Assembly: GCA_001839685.1 (NCBI GenBank)
Contig: MLAK01000703.1
Coordinates: forward strand, 1-42,690
Direction: 5' to 3'
Length of the DNA: 42,690 nt
Origin: Tritrichomonas foetus
Taxonomy: Eukaryota; Parabasalia; Tritrichomonadida; Tritrichomonadidae
Shown: piece after piece, positions 1 to 8,264 of the stretch
Position numbering within the stretch: position 1 is the stretch's first letter
How the letters are laid out: each line of letters begins with the position of its first letter
Made by a program: the position numbers and the translations under genes
The notes under the pieces: generated by a model
Seen by the model: the letters and a program-made list of their open reading frames with translations, nothing else
Database searches by the model: none
What the model was told of the DNA's origin: nothing

Positions 1-1359
1 ATGGTGTTACGCGTGGTTGAAAGAATAGTTAAAACAGGAACAGATTCAATAAACTGGTCAGAAGCGTTGAATTTGATTGATGAAATCAATAACAGTCAAA
101 ATAATTGTCCGATGATTTTTGAATCGATTCATCAAATCGGTGTTCACGGAAATCGCCAAGAAAAGATCAATTGTATTCAATTTGTTGATGCTTTGTTTAA
201 AAATGGAAATCAAAAAGTCATCGAAAAGTTGGAGAAATCTGATTCAATTTTGGCTTTATCAGATGATGATTTCACTAATGATCCATTTATCCATAAAATT
301 TTATGTCAATCGTCAGATAGCTGGCTTGATAGAGCTAATGAGCAAAAAGTTCTTGACAAAAATTTTTTGGAATGGCAGAAAAAATTATTTTCGTTTAAAT
401 TTTCTTATATATTAACTAGAAAAACAGCATTAAAATTCAGTCAAGATCTCTCAATGATTCACAAACTACTTGACATCTTTAGTGAGGCTTTGATATCGGC
501 TGAGAATTCTAATGATGCTTTGGTGCAAGAAATATTGCCAAATGTTTTTGAAGCTGATCAAAGATTAAAAGAATTTCGTGCAACATTGGATGATCCTGAT
601 TCCAAGAATCTTGTGAAATATTTTCTTGATTATACAGGATATACAATTCAAGCATATAAGGATTTTGAAAAATGTGGAAAATTCGATAAAGATGCTTTAA
701 TTCAATTTGCTGCATTGAAAGTTCCTCAACCAGGGCAAAAATACCATTTAACAATTGTTCAAAAAACACCAGAAATGATTGAAAAACAACAAAACATAAA
801 CACATTTTTTGATGATTTACTTGACTTTGAAGTTCCAACAACACAAACTAATACTCAATCATTTGGTCAACAACAACCAAATAGTCCACCAGTTTTTCAC
901 CCATTGATGGCACAACAACAAAACGTGAATATTTCGAACACATTGTCACAGCCAGTTGGATCAATAAATCCATTACCAATCCAAACACAACAACATTCAC
1001 CTTATCAACAACAATATCCAGTCTTCGCGCCAAATCAATTACCTCCAAATACACAGAACATCCAATTACAGCAAAATTATGGTTATTATCATGATAATAA
1101 TCCCACGATAATACAACAAAGTCAGTTTCAAAATTTTCCAGGAAATTCTACGGTTCAAGCTCAAAATCCAACATTTTATCAAAGTTCTGATCAAACATCA
1201 CTAAATCAACAATGTTCACACATGAATCAAGCAATCAACAAACCAAAAAATGTTAACATGGACGAATTTGAATTTGCTGATGATGATAATGAAAATACAG
1301 GAATCTCAAACGAAGTGTTTGCATCATTTTTGAATAATATTACACCAAAAATCAAGTAA
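1..1359 (+). CDS. VHS/GAT-domain adaptor-like protein (Tom1/GGA type)
   Basis: A 452-residue frame opening with ATG at the window's first base; because the N-terminal helix of the domain is present, this is probably the true start, but extension beyond the window cannot be excluded. Residues about 5-125 read as an all-helical VHS/ENTH-type domain. Residues about 150-245 form a second helical bundle resembling GAT. The rest is a disordered Gln/Asn/Pro-rich tail with an acidic patch near the C-terminus (DEFEFADDD). LLDFE at residues 273-277 fits the clathrin-box pattern L-phi-x-phi-[DE]. VHS/GAT proteins sort ubiquitinated or receptor cargo at endosomes and the trans-Golgi, so a clathrin-linked endosomal adaptor is inferred. 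It could instead be an ENTH/ANTH-like protein. The stop is TAA. Confidence 0.6.
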   Translation: MVLRVVERIVKTGTDSINWSEALNLIDEINNSQNNCPMIFESIHQIGVHGNRQEKINCIQFVDALFKNGNQKVIEKLEKSDSILALSDDDFTNDPFIHKILCQSSDSWLDRANEQKVLDKNFLEWQKKLFSFKFSYILTRKTALKFSQDLSMIHKLLDIFSEALISAENSNDALVQEILPNVFEADQRLKEFRATLDDPDSKNLVKYFLDYTGYTIQAYKDFEKCGKFDKDALIQFAALKVPQPGQKYHLTIVQKTPEMIEKQQNINTFFDDLLDFEVPTTQTNTQSFGQQQPNSPPVFHPLMAQQQNVNISNTLSQPVGSINPLPIQTQQHSPYQQQYPVFAPNQLPPNTQNIQLQQNYGYYHDNNPTIIQQSQFQNFPGNSTVQAQNPTFYQSSDQTSLNQQCSHMNQAINKPKNVNMDEFEFADDDNENTGISNEVFASFLNNITPKIK

Positions 1360-1624
1360 TTGTTAATATAATTATAATTTGTACTTAAAAGCTATTTTAG
1401 AATAAACATAAGCCTAATATATTATTCTCAAAAAATATCATAAGATGTATATTTATTTTACATATATTGCTAAAGAATTTACTCATGCGACACAATCATG
1501 ATGATTATGAATAAAAAATCATGAGAAATACACTGACAGAGACTTTAAAAGAAAAAAAGTAACGAATTGAAGTTTACTTACATAAAAACAAATATCACTG
1601 ATTTATGAATATTTTCCAGGATTT
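1360..1624. other. Convergent 3' intergenic spacer
   Basis: A+T-rich spacer between the 3' ends of the VHS/GAT gene and the minus-strand membrane protein. No open frame, hairpin or repeat of note was seen. Confidence 0.5.
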
Positions 1625-2446
1625 TCACAAATTCTTCAAAAAATACCACACTGAAAAGCGAATGACTAACAAAGAAACTAAAATAATCAGCGACTTTTCA
1701 AAGAAATCACTTAAAAATGCAATTATTTCATCTTCACTCATCAAATTCAGAGTTTCTGGCTTGATTATTTGAAATTCATTTTTTCCAGTTTCAGAATCAA
1801 CTCGAAAATCCAAAATATCTTCTTTTTCTGTACTCAGTTCATGAGAATGTAATTGAAAGGACACATCTCCTGTGATTTTCAATAAAACTGGCAAATTCAA
1901 AACAATTTGGTTTTCTTTTGAATCATTTTTCATTAATTTGGATTTTTCTGAGGCATTCACATTAATAATTTCAATTTTGGGACTAAATTTCCTTTTCTTT
2001 TCGATTTCATATGAAAAATTGGCATTTTGTGAAGGCGAAAAATAAAACACACAAGCGTTTCTTGCTTGATTATTGAAGTTTGTGTTTTTTCTTTTGTTTG
2101 GAGGACTAACACCATTTAAAGAAGGCATGTTTGAAATGATTTCTGTTTGGCAGGCCTCATGGAAGGCCGAAAACCAAATTCTTGATTCTGGGTTAGCTTT
2201 TGCTTGAATTTCAAGAATTCCTGTGTGTTCTCCGAAGTATATAGCGTAAGTCTTATCGGCTGTTTGGGTGGAAACTAAGCCATAATTGATAATAGACCAA
2301 GAAAACTTAGAAAACACTACAAAACTGTATCTTTTCGAAATATTGAGGCAAATTGAAGTTTGTAAAGCTTTTTCTTTGAGTTCTATTATATCAAAATCCT
2401 GATGAATGCAAGATATTACCAAAAAGGTTGAAAGAAAACACCACAT
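1625..2446 (-). CDS. Small single-pass membrane protein, unknown function
   Basis: A 273-residue frame starting at ATG 2446. The first 14 or so residues (MWCFLSTFLVISCI) form a short hydrophobic signal peptide. The middle about 220 residues look like a beta-rich ectodomain with few cysteines and several N-x-S/T sites. A hydrophobic stretch (SLIILVSLLVIRF, about residues 251-263) lies just before the C-terminus and leaves only a short WYFLKNL tail. The topology is therefore type I, with almost no cytosolic domain. No family was recognised. A surface or endomembrane glycoprotein is the most that can be said. The region just upstream contains four undetermined bases. Confidence 0.6.
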   Translation of the reverse strand: MWCFLSTFLVISCIHQDFDIIELKEKALQTSICLNISKRYSFVVFSKFSWSIINYGLVSTQTADKTYAIYFGEHTGILEIQAKANPESRIWFSAFHEACQTEIISNMPSLNGVSPPNKRKNTNFNNQARNACVFYFSPSQNANFSYEIEKKRKFSPKIEIINVNASEKSKLMKNDSKENQIVLNLPVLLKITGDVSFQLHSHELSTEKEDILDFRVDSETGKNEFQIIKPETLNLMSEDEIIAFLSDFFEKSLIILVSLLVIRFSVWYFLKNL

Positions 2447-2831
2447 TCAATTAAGATGTATACAAACTAACTAGCTCTAGATGTAGAAGACNATTGAGAG
2501 ATNTAAATGNATAATTGTTGATATTATNGTCATCTAAAAATTATTTAATTGTAATCCTATTAATAATATATAAATATTATAATTTAAAAATCAAGATACA
2601 GAGAAAACCAAATCCAAAAAAAAATTGGGAGAAAAAAATAAACCCAACAGAAATTTCTGAGAATTATTGAGATAAAAAGTGATTTTATAGCATTAATATC
2701 TTGATTATTTCTGATCATAAATCGTGCTTTTTATTATCATATGACCCTCCATCGAAAATTATAATGTTTTCCAAAATACAAAAATGAAGTATAAAAAAAA
2801 TATTAATAATTTTGATATAAATAAAAAAAAT
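2447..2831. other. Intergenic spacer with undetermined bases
   Basis: A+T-rich spacer upstream of the minus-strand membrane protein gene and downstream of the decayed gene. It contains undetermined bases (N) at 2492, 2503, 2510 and 2528, so local sequence quality is reduced. No gene seen. Confidence 0.6.
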
Positions 2832-3770
2832 TTAGGCATCAATGAGAAGATTACGAATGTTTTGCCATCTAAATGGCGAGTCATCAGAAAATTCACTTGG
2901 CATCGAGTCTGGAAAAAAACATATTGGATTCCATTTTTCTTGATTTGGTCTTTCAATCGTTGTATCTGTATCCCTGCTTGAGAATGTGCTGTTGAGGACT
3001 GCCAGTCTATTTTCTTCATATACTAAAATTTTATGACAGAAAAGATTTCAATACATTCATATTTGTCAAATGGAAATTGAATTAATTCAACATCACTGAG
3101 TTAAAACTATCAAAATTTTCGCGATTTTTAATTAAAAATCGATAGAAGAAGTGTAAATAGAATTATGGGAAGCAGTATTATAATCTTTGTGATTCTTGGA
3201 AAAAAAGCTTCTCACAATTTTTTTTTAGGCTTTCTCCAAAATCGCTCTTTTTTCGGTTTAATTGTTGCAAAATTTCAAAACTATGAATAAATATGGCTCA
3301 TAACTATAAAAAATAGATTTAACAATTGACTGAAAGCTGTTCACCCGAAAACTGAAACAATAGCTTCTTCAGAATCATTTTCGAAATATTTTTGAATTCG
3401 GCCATTTGCGAAGTTTGCGATAAGGGAAATTTTCGTCATTCTTTTAGCTATTTGGGTTTTGATTTTTGACTGATGGTATTAAGTAATACTGATGATAAGG
3501 ATCATTTTAGTGATTTCGTACGTTAAGACTATTTGGTTTGTATACATCTTTCAATTATTTATATTTTGAATGTGAATTCAAAGAGATAACCTAATTTTAT
3601 ATCACATGTCTTTGCTCTGTCACAAAAAATGGAGATCGAATCATCTGAATCGACAGAAATCGCTATTTTATTGATCGGTTTGATGAGAACAGCCTTGAAA
3701 TCATTCTAGAAAGAATGAATTTCATTTTTGCATTGACCCTCCTGAAATGGTGATTTTTCTCTGTTAAAAA
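2832..3770 (-). pseudogene. Decayed protein gene with multiple frameshifts
   Basis: No long frame exists here, but minus-strand translation gives a chain of protein-like pieces in changing frames, in order, ending at a TAA at 2834-2832. Examples in order: a piece containing AISVDSDDSISIFCDRAK; one containing NDPYHQYYLIPSVK; one from ATG 3439 starting MTKISLIANFANGRIQKYF; one with NSFQSIVKSIFYSYEPY; one with SDVELIQFPFDKYECIEI; and a last piece ending PFRWQNIRNLLIDA. At least five frame changes and several stops separate them. The final change sits in an AAAATTTT run near 3027-3034 and would be mended by one base, so some breaks could be sequencing errors (Ns lie nearby). The number of breaks favours true decay. 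The family was not recognised. Confidence 0.45.
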
Positions 3771-3894
3771 CAAGGGAACAATATCCGAATAAATCTATAA
3801 ATTCTGTAAATATATATTAAAAAAGAAAAAGAAATCATTTTGCAAATGGTGTTATTTTAAATTTATTTACACAAAAAAATTTCTACTCAAAGGC

Positions 3895-5406
3895 TCATTT
3901 TTCAGACTCATCAAAAAAAGTATGTGTGGCAATTAGGTTTTTTATGTTGCTTCTCCTAATTGTGCTGGCAGCTCCTGAAATGTTCATAAATGATTTCACA
4001 CTCTGAATTCTCTTCTTTGGACGTATTTGTTCAGGAATACTTTCAAGATCCATCACCGCATTATCACAACCAATATTATTAATACCATTACAGTTGTTAT
4101 TGCTTTTATAATCATCATCAGAGGAATCGGTTGAGAACCCGAGGAGAAATGGAGTAGCTTTCAAATTCGAAACACTTTCATTATGGTTGAATTGAAAATT
4201 GCCAAGTTGATTGCTCTTTTGGAATTGTACGAAATTTTGTTCATGGATAAAAGTATTTTTTGGAACTAAGTTGATTGTTGATGAGTTGAGAGACGTATTT
4301 AAAGAGAATTGGCAATTCGATTGCGATGTTGGAATCATTGTTCTTCGTTTATAATTAAGAGCACGTTTTTGATTGTGTACTTGATTGCATGAACCGCTAG
4401 TTTTGATACTCTTTAGACTTATTTGCGGAACAATTCCAATCTTTTGCTCGTGTTCGAAAACTTCATGATTAAGAAGTTGTTCAAGTGTAATTCTTTTTGA
4501 TGGATCTGGTTGCAACATTGATTTAATCATTCTCTTGAAATCAGCTGAAAGAGCGTGTGAAGCATCATTGTCAAATGGGACTAAGGCCATTTTTATGGCT
4601 AATAGCATTTCTTTGGCATTGTCGAGAGGCCACGGGAGATATCCGCAAGCCATGATGTAAAATGTCACACCCATTGCCCAAATGTCTGATTGGAATGGAT
4701 CATATTGTCCACTAGTAAGGGCTCCAGGTGATAAAAATGCTCTCGAACCACTTATTTGTGAGATTTTACGACCAATCTGGAATTTTCCGGATAACCCAAA
4801 ATCAGATAATTTTGGTCTCATGTAATTATCTATCAAAATATTTTGAGGTTTGATGTCACGATGTGCAATGCCGTGCTGATGACAGCAATTCAAAGCCTGC
4901 AATAGTTGATAGCACATCGAATATAATTCTGGTGGACGGATTGGCCCGTTTCTTTTCAAATAGTCATCCAATGTTCCATTTGGACAATATTCTAAAATAA
5001 TAACCAAAAATTCGCCATCAACAAAGTAATCATACACAGAAAGAACATTTGGGTGGTGCAGTTGAGTGTGGACACGGATTTCGTCATCGGCAAGTGACTG
5101 GATGGTTTTGTGCTTTGGCTTACTCTTTCTCTCTGATTCATCATCTTGATTAATCGCTTTTTTTGGAATTTGGTTATTTAAATTGTTTTTGGGATCATTT
5201 GATGAATTGTTGTGGTCACAATTATCTGAACTATCATCGCTTTTGTTTTGTTGCATTTCAGATGGATCCTGCTTCATCACTTTGGCGACAAATTCCATAT
5301 TGTATTTCTCTGAAAATACGAGATGAACTGTCGAGAAGTGGCCTTTACCAATTTGCTCTATGTGTTGATATTGATGCTCTGCAAGCATATTGACTAAGGC
5401 ATCCAT
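3895..5406 (-). CDS. CAMK-like serine/threonine protein kinase
   Basis: A 503-residue kinase. The frame is open to a TTG at 5511, but the first ATG (5406) lies about 20 residues before the glycine loop and is chosen. Visible motifs: glycine loop GKGHFSTV (20-27), catalytic Lys42 in EFVAKV, alpha-C Glu in DDEIRVHTQL, AHRDIKPQNIL (181-191), DFG (202-204), DIWAMGVTFY. The lobe closes near residue 320. The usual APE is replaced by SPG (226-228). A Ser/Asn/Asp/Lys-rich insert of about 55 residues separates the VAIK lysine from the alpha-C helix. A roughly 180-residue Ser/Asn-rich tail follows. The catalytic set is intact, so an active CAMK/AMPK-MARK-type kinase is likely. The substrate is unknown. 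Confidence 0.9.
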   Translation of the reverse strand: MDALVNMLAEHQYQHIEQIGKGHFSTVHLVFSEKYNMEFVAKVMKQDPSEMQQNKSDDSSDNCDHNNSSNDPKNNLNNQIPKKAINQDDESERKSKPKHKTIQSLADDEIRVHTQLHHPNVLSVYDYFVDGEFLVIILEYCPNGTLDDYLKRNGPIRPPELYSMCYQLLQALNCCHQHGIAHRDIKPQNILIDNYMRPKLSDFGLSGKFQIGRKISQISGSRAFLSPGALTSGQYDPFQSDIWAMGVTFYIMACGYLPWPLDNAKEMLLAIKMALVPFDNDASHALSADFKRMIKSMLQPDPSKRITLEQLLNHEVFEHEQKIGIVPQISLKSIKTSGSCNQVHNQKRALNYKRRTMIPTSQSNCQFSLNTSLNSSTINLVPKNTFIHEQNFVQFQKSNQLGNFQFNHNESVSNLKATPFLLGFSTDSSDDDYKSNNNCNGINNIGCDNAVMDLESIPEQIRPKKRIQSVKSFMNISGAASTIRRSNIKNLIATHTFFDESEK

Positions 5407-5427
5407 TGGATCAGGGCTAAAAATTAA

Positions 5428-5434
5428 TGAGTGA
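5428..5434 (-). promoter_or_regulatory. Candidate initiator (Inr) of the CAMK-like kinase
   Basis: TCACTCA on the minus strand is an exact match to the Trichomonas vaginalis initiator consensus TCAYTYW. It would give a 5' leader of about 25 nt before ATG 5406. Most other genes here lack an exact match at this distance, so this single hit is weak. Confidence 0.35.
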
Positions 5435-6196
5435 ATTTCTGAGGCTCTCTTCAAAAAATAAAGTCTTTCAGAGAAAAATATGCTATATTGAAATATTTGA
5501 TAAATTTTCAATTAACTGATAACTTTTTCATTTATTATTTATTTTCGTCTCAATTCAATATTCAGAGAAAATAATGTTTTAGAAATAATCATTGAATATT
5601 TCTGAAGTCTTATTGAAATCTAATGGTTGAAAGAAATTAAAGATATGAGTGAAATTAATATCACGAGTAATTAATGCTTATTTTTCATATTAAAGGCTTT
5701 TCAACGAAAATGAAATTAAAATTGATCAAAAACAAACATCATCAAACTATCATAAAACTTTTATTTTATATTTCCTCAATTTTCAGAACAATTATTTTTT
5801 GTTTTGAATTGATATATGTCGATTCGTCATTGAAAGAAAATATCTGCAATCAAATATTTGAGTGAATCTTTATATATTGAATGATCACAATAAAAAAAAA
5901 TAATTATTCTTGGCAGAAAAAATTGAATCAAGAATTATTTCTTGAGGAAATTCATTTTGCAAATTGATGATATTAGGTTTAAAATCTTTTCATATTATTA
6001 AACAATCTACTATATTTCTTGAGAAGTCCAATAGTCTTCAAAATTTTGACGCCAATTTGAAAAAAATTAATTTTAAAAAAACATTTTATTAAACGAAAAA
6101 TAAAACCGTTGAAAATTCTGCATTCAATATATTTACCAAATTCATAACTGTTCGTCCATTAAAAAATATTTGAGAAGACAAATGAATAGAAAATAT
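5435..6196. other. Gene-free A+T-rich stretch
   Basis: Only short chance frames (for example 63 codons at 5674-5865 +) were found. No recognisable motif. Confidence 0.5.
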
Positions 6197-6460
6197 TTAT
6201 CTATTCAATAACTCATCAGAAAATTCACTAACTTTGAAAGACCACATAATCTTGTGATCACGATTTTTTTCTAAAGTAGATGTGCTGTTATTATAGCAAA
6301 TGTCAAGAAAAGGATGTTTTGTGGCACATTCGTTAGTGAAATAGTCATTATTTTTTTTGAATATAACCGTCAAACCGATACGAAAATGACTCAATCTGAT
6401 TTTCAACATCTATCTGTTAACCCCTCGTTAGTAATTGTAAACTGTATCCGTGAACCAATT
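6197..6460 (-). pseudogene. Possible decayed coding fragment
   Basis: A 70-codon ATG frame (6409-6197) ends KVSEFSDELLNR. Just upstream, in another frame, lies a protein-like piece (ENQIESFSYRFDGYIQKK) that would join it after a frameshift near 6350. A plus-strand frame over the same bases (6314-6508) is also fairly protein-like, so the strand is uncertain. No family recognised. Confidence 0.25.
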
Positions 6461-6927
6461 ATGCATCACCAAAAGTATTCTTTGACGAATAAAAAAGAAT
6501 TTGAATGATACTAAATTTAATTTCAAGTTTGATCACTTTATTCTCTCAAATTTCTCAAAAAATAAAATACTTTTTGATTTGAATAAAGTTTACATACATC
6601 AAGAAAAAGTTACTATGGTCAATTATCCTCAAATGGTTTATCTTCCATTGAAATGAACTATTTTCGAAAGGAGGATGACTTAATGATAAAGAATGACTTA
6701 ATGCTAAAGTTACTCAATAATCATTGGTGAAGTACTTCCAATATTGCAAACTATTAATACGAAGAAAGATGGTCTATATTTACAGATTCTTATCGTAACC
6801 TCAAGTGTTTTGCAATGTTTTTAAAAAGTTAAAATTAAACGATGAAAAAACATTCAATTTCGACTTTTTGAAGTTATCATGAGAGACACATCAAATAAAA
6901 AGTAATTATTATCTTTATTTATTGCAC
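6461..6927. other. Gene-free stretch, possible coding debris
   Basis: Short plus-strand pieces such as YFRKEDDLMIKNDLMLKLL appear near 6660-6710, but they are broken by stops and frame changes. Nothing can be named. The 3' end of the IFRD-like gene lies just beyond. Confidence 0.3.
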
Positions 6928-8103
6928 TTAAAAGTCACTTTCGGCGCGCATTTCCTTTTGTTTTCTCTTCTTGTCGCGGTCCCTTTCCCTATCCTTTGTG
7001 TTTGCCACTCTGTCTCTCTTGTTCTGCCATGCATTTCTCTTCTTTTCGCGTGCGACTTCATCTGTTGAACGAAGCCTGTAGGCGAAAAACTCATGAACAA
7101 CAGGATTTCTTGCCATTTGGCACTCAAAGTGTACAGTAGATACTTCTCTTAATGCTTTTAATAAAGTGAGCTTCCTCTTACCCTCGAAAACAACAGATTG
7201 CTGGTTTAGGATTAAATCCTCAGTTACAATTTCTTCGCCATCGAAAAGACTATCGACGTGAGTAGCTTTTTTCTGAAGCGATTTCTGGTCTGTTTTCTTT
7301 AACTTGAGACCACGCGAAATTCCTGTCACCTTCTGGCGATATTCATTTACAAAGTCACTCGCATTATGCGGCTCTTCGTCTGCGTCAGATGCAGGCACGT
7401 CGTCAAGCTCGCGAAGGTAATCAAAAGTTACTGCGATGAGTTCTAGAACTGCGCATAAAACTTCATAAGTTGATGAATTTAATTGTTCATTAATAATCCT
7501 GATTATTTTATCATAATTATGTTCAAAAATTTCAATATCAACACTGGACATCAAAATGGATAATGAATGAAGTCCTTTAACCATAACTTCATCACTGAAT
7601 TCACCTTTGCCGAGTAAAAATCCAGTAAGTGAATTAATAATATCTTGCTTTGTGATGCTTGTATGAATAATAAATGCTCCAATAAAACCAATTAAAAATA
7701 AACGATCTTTTTCTTCTTCAGTTAATTGATGAAGTGATGGAGTAATTTCTGCAAGAAGTGTTGAAGCATATAGCTCAAAGTCTTCACCAGCACTTAAAGC
7801 AACAATACAAAAAGTGTCACATGCAATTTGATGTTCTTCTGGAACTGTATAATTATTGATAATTTCGGTTAGGGAAGTTGTGAGGTCATCCAAGTATGGC
7901 TCAAGTGCTTCAGCACCAGGAAACACAGTTCCCAGAATATGCTTGAGTGTTTTCATTGAAGAAATGTGTGATTCATATCTGGTCGATTGTAAATCTTCGA
8001 TCAGACCTGGAAGATATTTTTCCCAGTTATTTGCATCACTAATTGCATCTTCATCAACTTCATACTTATGCTGAAATCTCTTTTCACGCACTCTTTTAAT
8101 CAT
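6928..8103 (-). CDS. IFRD-like (interferon-related developmental regulator) protein
   Basis: A 391-residue protein from ATG 8103. Residues about 28-245 are an armadillo/HEAT-like helical array (starting YLPGLIEDLQSTRYESHISS), as in the IFRD N-terminal domain. Residues about 290-345 match the spacing of the IFRD C-terminal domain: LILNQQSVVFEGKRKL, then LLKALREVSTVHFECQMARN, then FFAYRL, comparable to the human IFRD1 segment with IDCWVKK. The C-terminus is very basic and charged (RDRERDRDKKRKQ), like the basic tail of IFRD1. IFRD1/2 act as transcriptional co-regulators and bind inactive ribosomes; which role applies here is unknown. The gene is divergent from the lectin gene. Confidence 0.75.
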   Translation of the reverse strand: MIKRVREKRFQHKYEVDEDAISDANNWEKYLPGLIEDLQSTRYESHISSMKTLKHILGTVFPGAEALEPYLDDLTTSLTEIINNYTVPEEHQIACDTFCIVALSAGEDFELYASTLLAEITPSLHQLTEEEKDRLFLIGFIGAFIIHTSITKQDIINSLTGFLLGKGEFSDEVMVKGLHSLSILMSSVDIEIFEHNYDKIIRIINEQLNSSTYEVLCAVLELIAVTFDYLRELDDVPASDADEEPHNASDFVNEYRQKVTGISRGLKLKKTDQKSLQKKATHVDSLFDGEEIVTEDLILNQQSVVFEGKRKLTLLKALREVSTVHFECQMARNPVVHEFFAYRLRSTDEVAREKKRNAWQNKRDRVANTKDRERDRDKKRKQKEMRAESDF

Positions 8104-8264
8104 TTTCGAAATATACGATGATGAACAACTTTTTGAGAGATAATTGTATTCAAAATTTTTGTTCGAAAGGCCAAATTATATTCATGAAAATAACCTTATT
8201 TAAAATCATTAAATTCCATAATAAAAGCCATATAAATATTGAAAAAGTGAAAATAAACTATTTT
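8104..8264. promoter_or_regulatory. Divergent promoter region, IFRD-like / lectin
   Basis: 161 bp separate the two ATGs and must hold both promoters. The lectin frame stays open upstream to ATG 8118, but the signal peptide begins at 8265. A near-initiator TCATTAA lies at 8206-8212 (+). Confidence 0.5.

Noticed and set aside
5407..5511. N-terminal extension of the CAMK-like kinase from TTG 5511
   Set aside because: Eukaryotic initiation at TTG is unlikely; ATG 5406 lies just before the glycine loop and an initiator-like motif sits inside the extension.
8118..8264. N-terminal 49 codons before the lectin signal peptide
   Set aside because: Starting at 8118 would bury the signal peptide; 8265 gives a normal secretory start.
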